A stretch of DNA of 38,494 nt from JBEVNR01 sp040507985 (GCA_040507985.1 JBEVNR010000010.1:1-38494); one strand, 5' to 3'. Numbered from the stretch's first letter, positions 16,753-25,499 are shown. Notes: generated by a model from the sequence alone, not told the origin. A program made the numbers and translations.

Positions 16753-17928
16753 ATGCTACTGCCGGTATATAACAGAATCGATCTTGACATTTCCCACGGA
16801 AAAGGCAGCTTCATTTATAGCCGGTCGGGCAAGCGCTATCTTGATTTTGCGACGGGCGTGGCGGTCAATTGCCTAGGCCATTGCCATCCGGCCTTGGTGG
16901 AGGCAATTCGCCTTCAGAGCGAAAAAATATGGCATATCTCCAATTTGTTCGTGATTGAAGAAGCCGAGGCGCTGGCGAAAAAATTGACGGGAGCCACCTT
17001 CGCCGATTACGTGTTTTTCTGCAACTCCGGCACCGAAGCCGTGGAATGCCTCATCAAAATGGTGCGCAAATATCACGATTCGGTGGGCAATCCGCATAAA
17101 TATCGCATCGTTAGCTTCACGGGCGCCTTTCACGGGCGCACCCTGGCGGCGTTGTGGGCCGGGAAGCGCGACCCGATGATGCAAGAAGGTTTCGGTCCGC
17201 CGGTAGACGGCTTCGACAACGTGCCGTTTAACGATATCGATGCCGTGAAGGCGGCCATCACCCCCGACACCGGCGCAATTTTAGTGGAAACGGTGCAGGG
17301 CGACGGCGGGGTGCGCCCGTGCGACCCCGACTATTTGCGCGCGCTTCGGCAATTGGCCGACGAGCGCGATCTGCTCTTATGCTTGGACGAAGTGCAATGC
17401 GGCGCGGGAAGGACGGGAAAGCTGTACGCCTACGAGCATTACGGCGTCGTTCCCGACGTTATGGCGGGCGCGAAGGGCATGGGCGGCGGCATTCCGCTCG
17501 GCGCGTGCCTTGCCACCAAAAAAGCCGCGCAAGGCATGACGACCGGCTCCCACGGCACGACATACGGGGGAAATCCGCTCGCGACGGCGGTGGGGTCCGT
17601 CGTGTTCGACCACATCTCCCGGCCGGAATTTTTGGAGAACGTCGCTAAAACGGGCGATTATCTGCGCGAAGGGTTGCTGCGCGTCGCCGAGGAGTTTCCG
17701 AAAGACGTGCTTGAGGTGCGCGGCATGGGGTGTCTTCTGGGAATAAAAACCCCCTACAACGTGCGCGAAGCCTGCGCAAGGCTTGCGGAACGCGGATTGC
17801 TCTCCGCCCCCGCCGCCGAAAACGTCGTGCGCCTCTTGCCGCCCCTTAATTTGTCGCGGGACGAGGTCGACCTGGCGCTATCGATAGTGCGCGGCCTGTT
17901 CGCCGACAATCCGTTTACGCGCGCGTAA
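16753..17928 (+). CDS. argD: acetylornithine/succinyldiaminopimelate aminotransferase
   Basis: The ATG at 16753 gives MLLPVYNRIDLDISHGKG, the usual ArgD beginning; GGAGG lies 16 nt away, rather far, and ATGs at 16717/16720 are alternatives. The product is 391 residues. It is a class III PLP enzyme: FCNSGTEAVECLIKM contacts the PLP phosphate, FHGRTLAAL stacks on the ring, CLDEVQCGAGRTG holds the PLP Asp, and the Schiff-base Lys is in AGAKGMGGGIPLG. It converts N-acetylglutamate semialdehyde to acetylornithine and may also serve lysine synthesis. It is cotranscribed with argF 29 bases downstream. Confidence 0.95.
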   Translation: MLLPVYNRIDLDISHGKGSFIYSRSGKRYLDFATGVAVNCLGHCHPALVEAIRLQSEKIWHISNLFVIEEAEALAKKLTGATFADYVFFCNSGTEAVECLIKMVRKYHDSVGNPHKYRIVSFTGAFHGRTLAALWAGKRDPMMQEGFGPPVDGFDNVPFNDIDAVKAAITPDTGAILVETVQGDGGVRPCDPDYLRALRQLADERDLLLCLDEVQCGAGRTGKLYAYEHYGVVPDVMAGAKGMGGGIPLGACLATKKAAQGMTTGSHGTTYGGNPLATAVGSVVFDHISRPEFLENVAKTGDYLREGLLRVAEEFPKDVLEVRGMGCLLGIKTPYNVREACARLAERGLLSAPAAENVVRLLPPLNLSRDEVDLALSIVRGLFADNPFTRA

Positions 17929-17957
17929 GTTATCTGTATTAGGAGGCGGAACGGTCC

Positions 17958-18875
17958 ATGCGTCATTTTTTAGACATCGAAGGCATAAGCTACGACCATT
18001 TGCGCAGCATCGTCAACGAAGCGAAATCGCTAAAGGCGGAACGCAATAGCGGCGCGCCCCGGGCATATTTGCAGGGCAGGCAGCTTGCCATGGTGTTCGA
18101 GAAAAACTCCACGCGCACCCGCGTCTCCTTTCAATCGGCCATCAACCAATTGGGCGGATCCGCGATCGTGATGGACGGCGCCGGCACCCAAATATCGCGC
18201 GGAGAGCCGCCCAGAGACACGGCGCGGGTATTGTCGCGCTGCGTCGACGTGATTATGGCGCGCCTCATGCGCCACGAAGATTTAAAGGAGATGGCGGAAT
18301 ACGCGACCGTTCCCGTCATTAACGGTTTGACCGACCATAGCCACCCGTGCCAGGCGCTGGCGGCGATCATGATGTTCGAGGAAAAAAACGGACCCATTAA
18401 AGACAAGACGCTCGCATGGTTCGGCGACGCCAACAACGTGCTTCGCTCGTTCGTCCACGCCGCCGGGCCGTTCGGATTCTCCTTACGCATATCCATGCCT
18501 GAATCGGTGCTGACGAAAAAAGGCTTCGACGCCTACGTCTCCGCAGGCGGCAACGTCACGTTTGCGCCGGACCCGCACAAAGCGGCGACGAGCGCCGACA
18601 TGCTCATCACCGACACGTGGGTATCGATGGGCGAAGAGGCCGACGCCGCTGATTTGCGCGCGCTTGCGCCCTATCGGCTTGATCACGCCCTTCTCGCGCT
18701 TGCGGCGGACGGCGCCCTTATCTCGCATTGCCTGCCGGCCAAGCGCGGTCAGGAAATCACCGAAGAATTGCTTGAGGAGAGGGCCGAGGAAATATTCGAC
18801 GAAGCGGAAAATAGACTGCACATACAAAAATCTATCTTAATGTGGTGCCTGCGCGCCGGACATTCCTTCGTGTAA
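17958..18875 (+). CDS. argF: ornithine carbamoyltransferase
   Basis: The product is 305 residues. It makes citrulline from ornithine and carbamoyl phosphate in the cytoplasm. The carbamoyl-phosphate loop is EKNSTRTRVSF (S51-R55), then MARLMRHEDL, DHSHPCQALA, the ornithine-side FGDANNVLRSF, HCLPAKRGQEIT and DEAENRLHIQKSILMW. The cysteine-containing HCLP loop has Lys-Arg-Gly where many relatives have His-Arg-Gly. A TAGGAGGCGG ribosome-binding site (17939-17948) precedes the ATG. The argD-argF pair is common in Alphaproteobacteria; here ggt follows instead of the hslO gene often seen. Confidence 0.95.
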   Translation: MRHFLDIEGISYDHLRSIVNEAKSLKAERNSGAPRAYLQGRQLAMVFEKNSTRTRVSFQSAINQLGGSAIVMDGAGTQISRGEPPRDTARVLSRCVDVIMARLMRHEDLKEMAEYATVPVINGLTDHSHPCQALAAIMMFEEKNGPIKDKTLAWFGDANNVLRSFVHAAGPFGFSLRISMPESVLTKKGFDAYVSAGGNVTFAPDPHKAATSADMLITDTWVSMGEEADAADLRALAPYRLDHALLALAADGALISHCLPAKRGQEITEELLEERAEEIFDEAENRLHIQKSILMWCLRAGHSFV

Positions 18876-18889
18876 AAAAAGGCATTCCG

Positions 18890-20617
18890 ATGAGAAAAAT
18901 TCTTGCGCTTTCGCTATGTTTTGCGTCGTTGCTGGCGGCCCCCGCCTTCGCCCAAGACGTCGCGCCCGAACCCGCGACGGGATTTACAGCCAAGCCTCCG
19001 GTGCATGCGGCGCGGCACATGGTCGTGTCGGGCAATCGCCTCGCCTCCTTGGCCGGCGACGCCATGTTGGAGCAAGGGGGAAACGCCGTCGACGCCGCCA
19101 TTGCGACGGCGCTCGCGCTGAACGTCGTCGAACCGCAGGCCTCCGGCATAGGCGGCGGGGGGTTCATGCTGTTTTACGACAAAGGCGCCGGCAAGACGTA
19201 CGCCTATGACGGCAGGGAAACGGCCCCGGCCGCCGCGACGCCCGACATGTTTTTAGACGAAGGCGGAAAGCCCTACCCCTATACCGACATTCTGAAGGGC
19301 GGACTCTCCGTTGGAACTCCGGGATTGCTGCGCATGTGCGAGGCGGCGCACAAAGCCGGCGGGAAATTGCCGTGGAAAGATTTATTTGCGCCCGCCGTCG
19401 CCCTGGCCGAACACGGCTACGCCCTTTCTTCCCGCGTGCGCGCGGAAATCGTCTTCGCTCCCTATATCGCCGGCACGCCGGAGGCGAGGGAATTGTTTTT
19501 TGAAAAAAACGGCGCCATAAAACCCGTCGGCGCCGTCATAACAAATCCGCAATTCGCGAAAACCTTACGCCTTATCGCCGACAAGGGCGCCGACGCCTTT
19601 TATCGCGGCGACGTCGCGAAGGAAATCGTCGAAAAAGTGCGGCACAACGCATTTCGCCCCGGACGCCTGACGGAGAAGGACCTCGCCGACTACCGCGCGG
19701 AAGAACGTACGCCCTTATGCGACGCCTACCGCGACGCGCGCATATGCGCCGCCCCTCCTCCGGCCTCCGGCGGCCTAGCCGTGTTGCAGGCGTTAAAACT
19801 CACGGAACGGTTCAACCTGCGCACGCTTCCCTTCCAAGACCCGAAAGCCGTCCACATCGCGGTCGACGCGCTAAGGTTGGCCTTTGCGGACCGCAACGCC
19901 TATGTCGCCGATTGCGACGCCGTTCCCGCCAAGGCGATGCTGGATTCGCGCTATGTCAAAAAACGCAGCGCGCTTATCTCCGAAAGCCGCTCCATCACGT
20001 CGCCCGCGCCCGGAAGGTTTTCGGGAGCCGAGCGCTGCGGCAAAAACGCTCCCGTGACGGAACACCCCTCCACCTCACATATTAGCGTCGTGGACGCCGA
20101 GGGAAACGCGGTTTCCATGACCAATAGCATCGAATACGCGTTCGGCTCCGGCGTGATGGCGGCGGGGTTTTTCCTCAACAACGAATTGACCGATTTTTCG
20201 TTTATTCCGGAGGAGAACGGAAAGGAAGTCGCCAATCGCATCGAGCCGGGCAAACGTCCGCGCAGCTCGATGACGCCGGCGCTCGTGTTTGACGACGCCG
20301 GAGCGCTCAAACTGGTCGTCGGATCGCCGGGAGGATCGCGCATTATTTCCTTCGTTTTTCAAACGTTATTGCTGTCGCTGGAATGGGGATTGAACATAAA
20401 CGAGGCGATCGACGCCCCGCACTTCGCCTTTGCCGGCGGTCCGCTCGAACTTGAGAAAAACACCCCCCTCGCCGACTTGGCGGCGCCGCTGCGCGCAATG
20501 GGCCATGACGTCGCGGTGACGGACGAAACCAGCGGATTGCACGCGATCGAAATACGCAACGGCGAGCTGATCGGCGCCGCCGACGGCAGGCGCGAGGGCG
20601 AAGCCGTGGGAAGGTAG
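18890..20617 (+). CDS. ggt: gamma-glutamyltranspeptidase, periplasmic
   Basis: The ATG at 18890, 14 bases after argF, gives a clear signal peptide (MRKILALSLCFASLLAAPAFA). The product is 575 residues. It is an Ntn-hydrolase that cleaves itself before the catalytic Thr. That Thr is in STSHISVVDAEGNAVSMTN, about residue 400, aligned with T391 of E. coli GGT. The gamma-glutamyl-binding Arg is in YDGRETAP, and the oxyanion loop GSPGGSRII is intact. It hydrolyses glutathione and other gamma-glutamyl compounds in the periplasm, supplying glutamate and cysteinylglycine. It may be read with argD-argF. It is convergent with the head-tail genes, 2 bases between stops. Confidence 0.95.
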   Translation: MRKILALSLCFASLLAAPAFAQDVAPEPATGFTAKPPVHAARHMVVSGNRLASLAGDAMLEQGGNAVDAAIATALALNVVEPQASGIGGGGFMLFYDKGAGKTYAYDGRETAPAAATPDMFLDEGGKPYPYTDILKGGLSVGTPGLLRMCEAAHKAGGKLPWKDLFAPAVALAEHGYALSSRVRAEIVFAPYIAGTPEARELFFEKNGAIKPVGAVITNPQFAKTLRLIADKGADAFYRGDVAKEIVEKVRHNAFRPGRLTEKDLADYRAEERTPLCDAYRDARICAAPPPASGGLAVLQALKLTERFNLRTLPFQDPKAVHIAVDALRLAFADRNAYVADCDAVPAKAMLDSRYVKKRSALISESRSITSPAPGRFSGAERCGKNAPVTEHPSTSHISVVDAEGNAVSMTNSIEYAFGSGVMAAGFFLNNELTDFSFIPEENGKEVANRIEPGKRPRSSMTPALVFDDAGALKLVVGSPGGSRIISFVFQTLLLSLEWGLNINEAIDAPHFAFAGGPLELEKNTPLADLAAPLRAMGHDVAVTDETSGLHAIEIRNGELIGAADGRREGEAVGR

Positions 20618-20619
20618 TC

Positions 20620-20958
20620 CTAGACCTCCCCGGACGCATGAAGCGCGTTTATCCGAAATCGCAACATTTTTCGTTTGCCGTCCGGGTCGAAAACGGACAT
20701 AATGCGATATAAGGCGCCGTCGGCGGAAATCGCCATGCCGTCGAGCAGGTCCGCGCGATAGGGAGTTTCTCCCTCAATGGCGTCGGAGGTCACGGAATAT
20801 TCCGTCTCTCCGGCGCGATAGCCGTAAGGAAGGCGCCGACGCAGTTTTATCCACGCAAAGCCGGCGGAGGAAAGGGTTTGCGTCGTTTCTCCGTCGCTTC
20901 CCTCGCCTTCCTCTACGGAAAACAATTCCGCGCGCAGGGTATAGTCCGATATGGCCAT
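20620..20958 (-). CDS. phage/GTA head-tail stopper-like protein (g7-like)
   Basis: The product is 112 residues, typical of head-tail joining proteins. The pattern matches: AWIKLRR early, an RADLLDGMAISADGALYRI strand pair, and a close VFDPDGKRKMLRFRI, much like the DPDGRRRELEL ending of GTA g7 relatives. It would plug the connector beneath the adaptor. It is last of three minus-strand genes; 15 bases separate it from the preceding gene. In Rhodobacter GTA this gene precedes the tail terminator; here it follows it. No frameshift is seen. Assignment is by motif recall, so moderately sure. Confidence 0.65.
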   Translation of the reverse strand: MAISDYTLRAELFSVEEGEGSDGETTQTLSSAGFAWIKLRRRLPYGYRAGETEYSVTSDAIEGETPYRADLLDGMAISADGALYRIMSVFDPDGKRKMLRFRINALHASGEV

Positions 20959-20973
20959 CGTCTTCGCCTTTCG

Positions 20974-21381
20974 TTATGCGTTTTTTGGGTCAAGCAAGCC
21001 GATCCAGCGCATTTCGCCGACGCGCCGTTCGGTATCGGGGCGGTAGGTTTTTCGACCGCCGTAATGCACTCCCATCACGTGATAGCCGGTGACGGACACG
21101 TTTTTTCCGTCTATCGCCCGGCGCAGCGCGTACATCAACGCCGTCGTTTCGTGCAGGTCGGGGGCGGAGGAGACGACGTAGGCGATCGTGGAGATTTTTT
21201 CGGCGACGTCGGAGTAGAGCGGCTCGGGCTCCAGCTCCACCTCGCCGAAATAGACGTAGGGGCATTCCGGCTTGGAGGGCGGGCGCAGATAAATGCGCCC
21301 CCCAACGGCGGCGTTCAGCGTCGCGTCGTTCTTCGCCAAATTATATAGAGCGGCCTGCCATTTCCATACGGGATCGGACAT
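20974..21381 (-). CDS. phage/GTA tail-terminator-like protein (DUF3168, g8-like)
   Basis: The product is 135 residues, as usual for DUF3168. Typical pieces: WQAALYNLAKNDATLNAAVG at the N-terminus, GRIYLRPPSKPECPYVYFGE, a DVAEKISTIAYVVSSAP strand, ALMYALRRAIDGK, and a final VGEMRWIGLLDP. Such proteins form the ring closing the top of the tail tube. It lies 9 bases after the adaptor-like gene and is probably cotranscribed and translationally linked. No tail-tube or tape-measure gene follows. Confidence 0.7.
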   Translation of the reverse strand: MSDPVWKWQAALYNLAKNDATLNAAVGGRIYLRPPSKPECPYVYFGEVELEPEPLYSDVAEKISTIAYVVSSAPDLHETTALMYALRRAIDGKNVSVTGYHVMGVHYGGRKTYRPDTERRVGEMRWIGLLDPKNA

Positions 21382-21390
21382 AAAAATTCC

Positions 21391-21939
21391 TTATAAACGG
21401 ACGGTTTTATAGGCGGCGTACGCGCGCTTCGCGCCGTCGCACATGGGCATGGCGCCTTCGCGATCCGCATAGCGCGCGGCAAGATCGACCAGCATGCCGT
21501 GCTTTATTCCCTGCGGCACGTCATCGGCGCCTTCGCCGTAGCCGGCGGTATAATCGACGGTAATCGCGTCCGCGTAAAGCGCTCCGATACATGTAAGCCG
21601 ATCGAATCCCGGCGCAAGATAATAGTTCTCCACGTCCACGGCAAGCGTTTCGTCGGTTTCACGGTCATACGTCGTCATGCTATCGACGGACAAGACCGGT
21701 CCCATGGGACAGATAAAATTCTGGGGAGCGCAATCTTGAAATATGACGCGCCATTGCCTGCGTATCATGCTGCGCCCGATATAGGTCTCCGCGTCTTGCC
21801 GAACGGCGGCAATCATGGAGGCAATCAAGGCGTCGTCGGCGTCGTGGTCGACGCGCAGGTAGTTTTTCGTCTCCCCAAGCGCGATCGGTTCTTCGGAAGG
21901 TTGGGTGAGCGCTTGCAGAACGTAATGTCGCGCGGCCAT
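21391..21939 (-). CDS. phage/GTA head-tail adaptor-like protein (gp6/g6-like)
   Basis: The product is 182 residues, normal for the gp6-like connector family. The diagnostic start is EEPIALGETKNYLRVDHDADDALIASMI followed by AAVRQDAETYIGRSM (seen in parts: NYLRVDHD, AETYIGRS). Then come the GPVLSVDSMTTYD strand, AITVDYTAGYGEGADDVP and IKHGMLVDLAARYADREG. It binds the portal and extends the channel toward the tail. AAAGG lies 7-8 nt before the ATG. Portal, protease and capsid genes expected upstream are missing: the next gene is an unrelated orphan on the opposite strand. Confidence 0.75.
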   Translation of the reverse strand: MAARHYVLQALTQPSEEPIALGETKNYLRVDHDADDALIASMIAAVRQDAETYIGRSMIRRQWRVIFQDCAPQNFICPMGPVLSVDSMTTYDRETDETLAVDVENYYLAPGFDRLTCIGALYADAITVDYTAGYGEGADDVPQGIKHGMLVDLAARYADREGAMPMCDGAKRAYAAYKTVRL

Positions 21940-22024
21940 GGCGTGCCTTTATTAATGAGTTAACCTAATGCAACCCTTATAATATGCCCCCACGGGAACC
22001 GGAAGTTCACGGTTGCGTTATTTT

Positions 22025-22052
22025 TTGACATTTTTTGCAAATCATATATAAT
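22025..22052 (+). promoter_or_regulatory. consensus sigma70 promoter
   Basis: TTGACA (22025-22030), a 16-nt spacer and TATAAT (22047-22052) match both hexamers perfectly. It drives the orphan gene starting at 22151, with a leader of about 90 nt. Confidence 0.75.
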
Positions 22053-22150
22053 CTTATGTATCACCACGTGATTTTCAGCAGCTCGTCATACGAACTCTTC
22101 CCCCGTTGTCTAAGGCTTACGTTCATAGCGCATCGTTCTTCGCATTCGTC

Positions 22151-23449
22151 ATGGAAAAAAAGACCTTTGATGAAGATAGCGGTTTGGAAGAAAGTCAATT
22201 CACGCTAGTTCCATCAACTACTGTCTCCCATGGCGACGCCGCTCCCGAAAAAAACAAAATGGGCGCCGGGCATAAATTGTTCTGGGGAATGATTCGCTTC
22301 ATCTATTGTCCCATCTTCCCTTTCGTTCCCGATATCGAAGCGTTGGAATTTAACCTATCTGAATCGGCAACCAAGTTTTTTCGCAGCCTCATCTCGTTAT
22401 TTCTTGCGGCTGTCAGCATTGCCTTTGAGATCGCGCTTAACATTGGGCGCAAATTCACCGTTCAACACTTTAGCGGTCCGGAAGGCTATTGGCTTCGTTG
22501 CGTTGCCATTGTCGTCTTGGCGATTCATTGGGTGGGGTTCCGGTTTTTGTACGCGGCGTCGGAATTCCGAACAGGTTCTTTCTGGAAAAGAGATTTTGCT
22601 TCGTTAAAGGCGCTGCGCGTGTTTATATGGCTGGCATGTCTGCACCTTCTTTTTTGCATGGATTTTCTGCCGTCGATTATTTTATCCGGAGGAAAGTTTT
22701 TGAAATCAAGTGGGGGCAACCTAGCGTATTTCGCGGTAATGGCGCTGGCCATCGGGTTCTTCATCGCGATTAACGTTACGCTTAACTGCATGCGCCCCCG
22801 ATGTTCGACTTGGGACCTGGAATACAAAATGAAAAATCCCGAAAATCCCAATTCGCTTGCTCAATTTTTTGTCGATGCAGGCCTAGTGCCGCCATATCTT
22901 AAAGATCCTCTGATCAAGGGAATTACTAATTTGGTAGAGCTGGAACGTGAGGCATTGGAAGCGGAGATGCAAAAGCAAATAAGAATAGCATATAGCTATC
23001 CCCTTCATTCGCAGCAAGCCCAATATTATGGTAGCAATGTCGTTGCGTATCAGGTTCCGGAAGCGATTCCGACGGACCCAACAAAAATGGCATATGACAG
23101 GAGCCAAGTTCAGGATCTTGAGGATAACAATGTCGTTACGTATCAGGCTCCGCGAAGTAATGCATTGAACCGGGATGGATATGGACAGCATCTCGCTCCA
23201 AATGATAACGCTCCCGCTATTTCTCAGCTTATCTTACCTCCTAGCGTCGATATTCCGAAGAGCAATCCTGTAGATGCTAGACATTCCGATAGTAGTACTG
23301 CTGCTTCCTCCGCAAGGAGCAAAAGCGACGAGCCACATTCTCCCGCTGTTGACGGCCCTTCTCGCAAACACGAAGCGTCCGTTTTTCCCGGCAGTTCTTT
23401 TAATGGCCGCGCCCTGGCGCACAGCCCTGCCCCTCCCTCTACCAATTAA
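22151..23449 (+). CDS. orphan four-helix membrane protein with long disordered C-terminus
   Basis: The family is not recognised. The ATG at 22151 gives 432 residues; an in-frame TTG at 22106 would add 15. After a charged N-terminus there are four hydrophobic segments near residues 78-98, 116-137, 153-175 and 188-210 (for example VAIVVLAIHWVGFRFLY and FAVMALAIGFFIAINVTL). The last ~200 residues start with a charged helix (LVELEREALEAEMQKQIRIA). They continue as a Ser/Pro/Asn/Gln-rich tail with a repeated NVV(A/T)YQ(V/A)P unit. No enzymatic motif is seen. A perfect promoter precedes it, suggesting high constitutive expression. A hairpin-loop topology with a long cytoplasmic tail resembles inclusion- or host-membrane proteins of intracellular bacteria only in general form; function is unknown. 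Confidence 0.7.
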   Translation: MEKKTFDEDSGLEESQFTLVPSTTVSHGDAAPEKNKMGAGHKLFWGMIRFIYCPIFPFVPDIEALEFNLSESATKFFRSLISLFLAAVSIAFEIALNIGRKFTVQHFSGPEGYWLRCVAIVVLAIHWVGFRFLYAASEFRTGSFWKRDFASLKALRVFIWLACLHLLFCMDFLPSIILSGGKFLKSSGGNLAYFAVMALAIGFFIAINVTLNCMRPRCSTWDLEYKMKNPENPNSLAQFFVDAGLVPPYLKDPLIKGITNLVELEREALEAEMQKQIRIAYSYPLHSQQAQYYGSNVVAYQVPEAIPTDPTKMAYDRSQVQDLEDNNVVTYQAPRSNALNRDGYGQHLAPNDNAPAISQLILPPSVDIPKSNPVDARHSDSSTAASSARSKSDEPHSPAVDGPSRKHEASVFPGSSFNGRALAHSPAPPSTN

Positions 23450-23620
23450 ATTTTTGCGCTATAGGTGGCGTCGGCCGGCCCGAACGCACCCGTCCGCATT
23501 TCCATGCATCGCATTGCTTTTTGGTTTACACGCATCATACGCTCCTTAGACGTTAAATTTCATTAATTTATATAAAAAATATCACGGCCTATTTTCCGTA
23601 AAAAAAAGAAATATTTTTTT

Positions 23621-23660
23621 ATTGCAAAAAACAACGGGAACGCGGCGACCGGCGCCGTTA
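23621..23660 (-). terminator. possible terminator of the sequon-rich two-TM gene
   Basis: On minus, just after the stop, CGGCG-CCGGT-CGCCG forms a 5-bp GC stem. A T6 run follows about a dozen bases later, too far for a textbook terminator. The surrounding 23450-23663 is AT-rich and holds no gene. Confidence 0.3.
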
Positions 23661-23663
23661 TTC

Positions 23664-24503
23664 TTAAGCGTCCAAATCATCCATCTCTACGCGGGCGTAA
23701 GATTCCGCATCTCCTTCGGTATGGCGAGGGAGTTTGAAGAAGACGGAAATGACGGTCAATATAACGCCGACTGCCGCAAACACCGCCGCCAGAAGGATCA
23801 CGATCCATAAAATGCCGGCGATAGGCAGATTTTTCTTCAACATGCCGGGCAACATGTTTTTCATCTCAAAAGAGGCGACGGTCTTGAATCCGAAAAATGC
23901 CGTCACGCGCTGAAGGGGATGTGGCGTGAAGATAAAAGTCGCTTTATAATAGCCGTCCTCTTTTTTAATCGTGACGTTCGGATCGCCCGGCGTTTTGGCG
24001 GAAAGAACCGCCGTCTCGTTTTTGAGCGGAAAACTCGCGTGTGGGGGAACGGTAACGTTCACGTAGAGAACGACGTCCGGCGCCTCGATTGGCATAATCA
24101 GGGTAAAATTGGCCATACAGGAAGCGTTCACGTCGGCGATAGAATCGGGAATGGCGGTGCACGAGAGGGAAAAATTCCATTCCGCCGTGGCAACGCCTAA
24201 GGGAATCAACCCTGCCGATTGAGGGAAAAAGAAAGGCTTAAGGAACGGCGCCTCTAAGAAAAAACCGGCATGGTAGAGAAGTTGAACTAAAAGTAAAAGG
24301 CGCGTGCAGAAGAAAAACACATGGGCTTCGGGGGGAACGTATTTCGCGCTCGATCCTCTTCTATCGGCAAAATTGTCGTCGTTTTCAAGCGCTTCCTCCG
24401 GTTCACGTTTCTCTACGTCAATGCGTTTACGAAGCCATGCAAAAACGTACCGTTCCGGGAAAAAAATCTCTTTGAACAACCCGAGGATAATTTTTTTCCG
24501 CAT
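23664..24503 (-). CDS. orphan two-pass membrane protein with sequon-rich external domain
   Basis: The family is not recognised (279 residues). Layout: about 62 charged N-terminal residues; a hydrophobic stretch (VFFFCTRLLLLVQLLYHAGFF, about 63-83, possibly extended by a second short one); an external region of about 130 residues; a second strong segment (IAGILWIVILLAAVFAAVGV, about 228-255); and a 25-residue acidic tail. Six of ten Asn residues are in N-x-S/T, all in the external region (NFS, NAS, NFT, NVT, NET, NVT); none of the four Asn in cytoplasmic or membrane parts is. The external domain reads as beta-rich. Basic residues at the N-terminus suggest both ends lie in the cytoplasm. It is convergent with the gene at 22151. 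The ATG at 24503 is the only reasonable start. Confidence 0.65.
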   Translation of the reverse strand: MRKKIILGLFKEIFFPERYVFAWLRKRIDVEKREPEEALENDDNFADRRGSSAKYVPPEAHVFFFCTRLLLLVQLLYHAGFFLEAPFLKPFFFPQSAGLIPLGVATAEWNFSLSCTAIPDSIADVNASCMANFTLIMPIEAPDVVLYVNVTVPPHASFPLKNETAVLSAKTPGDPNVTIKKEDGYYKATFIFTPHPLQRVTAFFGFKTVASFEMKNMLPGMLKKNLPIAGILWIVILLAAVFAAVGVILTVISVFFKLPRHTEGDAESYARVEMDDLDA

Positions 24504-24632
24504 TATGGGCGAAAACGATAATCAACGAAATATCATATAGATACGAAACGAAGCGTCGTAGCGCTATGCTTGCATAAAACGCCCGCATCTTCAAGCAGGA
24601 AAATATGTACGCGGCAATACGGCCTAAGGCTT

Positions 24633-25499
24633 TTATTTTTCGGATTTGTCCCCGACGATAATGCTGACGTGGCGCAATAAGGAAGGTTTGACGTAAGGCT
24701 TCACGTAGAAACGCCCGTCTTCGTTCGCGCCGACGCGCCCCACGAACAAATCGGGGGGGAATATGCCGCCGTCGCCCGACGTCATGACGTAATCGCCGGC
24801 GCGCACGCCGTGTTCCTCTCCGATAAATTCGAGGCGGGGATATTTTTCGTTCGTTCCCGCCATGATGGCGCGGCGAAACTTTCCCCCGACCGTCACCGGC
24901 ACGCGTGAATTCACGTCGCTGAGCAGCATGACGCTTGCGGCCCCTTTTTCGTACCCCACCGTTCTGCCCACCAACCCTAATGCGTTGATGACGGCGAACG
25001 GACCTTTATCTTGCGGCAGGCGCTCTTCGTCAATTAACACCAACGCGCGCTCGGACGGGCCGCGATCAAGCATTCCCACGGCGCGGGCGGACAGGTAGGC
25101 GTAAGGGTAGATGTCTTGATAGTCCATCAACGCCTTAAGGCGCAAATAATCGTAATGGCGCAATTTTTCTCGCGCAAGCAAGCTGCGCAATTCGGCGTTT
25201 TCGGCGAGCACGCGGTTATACTCGCGCCGTCGCGACGTCCATGCGGCGATAACCTCTTTCGCCGATTCGATGCATTGCAGAGGGTACGAGACAATCTCCG
25301 CCGCGCGAGCCGAAAAGGGTAAGGCGGCTTGCGCGACGGGATTCATGCCGTCCTTTCCTTGGGCGAGCGTCGTCGCTATCGCTCCGATGACGCACAAGAC
25401 ACAGGCAAGGGCCGCCACGCCGCGCTTAAGGGCGCGCTTAGCCGTTCGCGAAAGCTGCAAAATCACGCTTCTTTCAATATATCCCGAATTGATCTTCAA
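24633..25499 (-). CDS. mreC: rod shape-determining protein MreC
   Basis: The product is 288 residues, normal for the family. An N-terminal membrane anchor (GVAALACVLCVIGAIATTLA, about 28-47) is followed by a coiled coil (REYNRVLAENAELRSLLARE, about 92-112) and the periplasmic beta domain (GLVGRTVGYEKGAASVMLLSD, PRLEFIGEEHGVRAGDYVMTSGDGGIFPPDLFVGRV). It scaffolds the elongation peptidoglycan machinery with MreB, MreD, RodZ and PBP2. The start is TTG, fixed by AAGGAG seven bases upstream. mreB and mreD are not adjacent, unlike the usual mreBCD order. It follows gcvT by 25 bases. Confidence 0.93.
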   Translation of the reverse strand: MKINSGYIERSVILQLSRTAKRALKRGVAALACVLCVIGAIATTLAQGKDGMNPVAQAALPFSARAAEIVSYPLQCIESAKEVIAAWTSRRREYNRVLAENAELRSLLAREKLRHYDYLRLKALMDYQDIYPYAYLSARAVGMLDRGPSERALVLIDEERLPQDKGPFAVINALGLVGRTVGYEKGAASVMLLSDVNSRVPVTVGGKFRRAIMAGTNEKYPRLEFIGEEHGVRAGDYVMTSGDGGIFPPDLFVGRVGANEDGRFYVKPYVKPSLLRHVSIIVGDKSEK

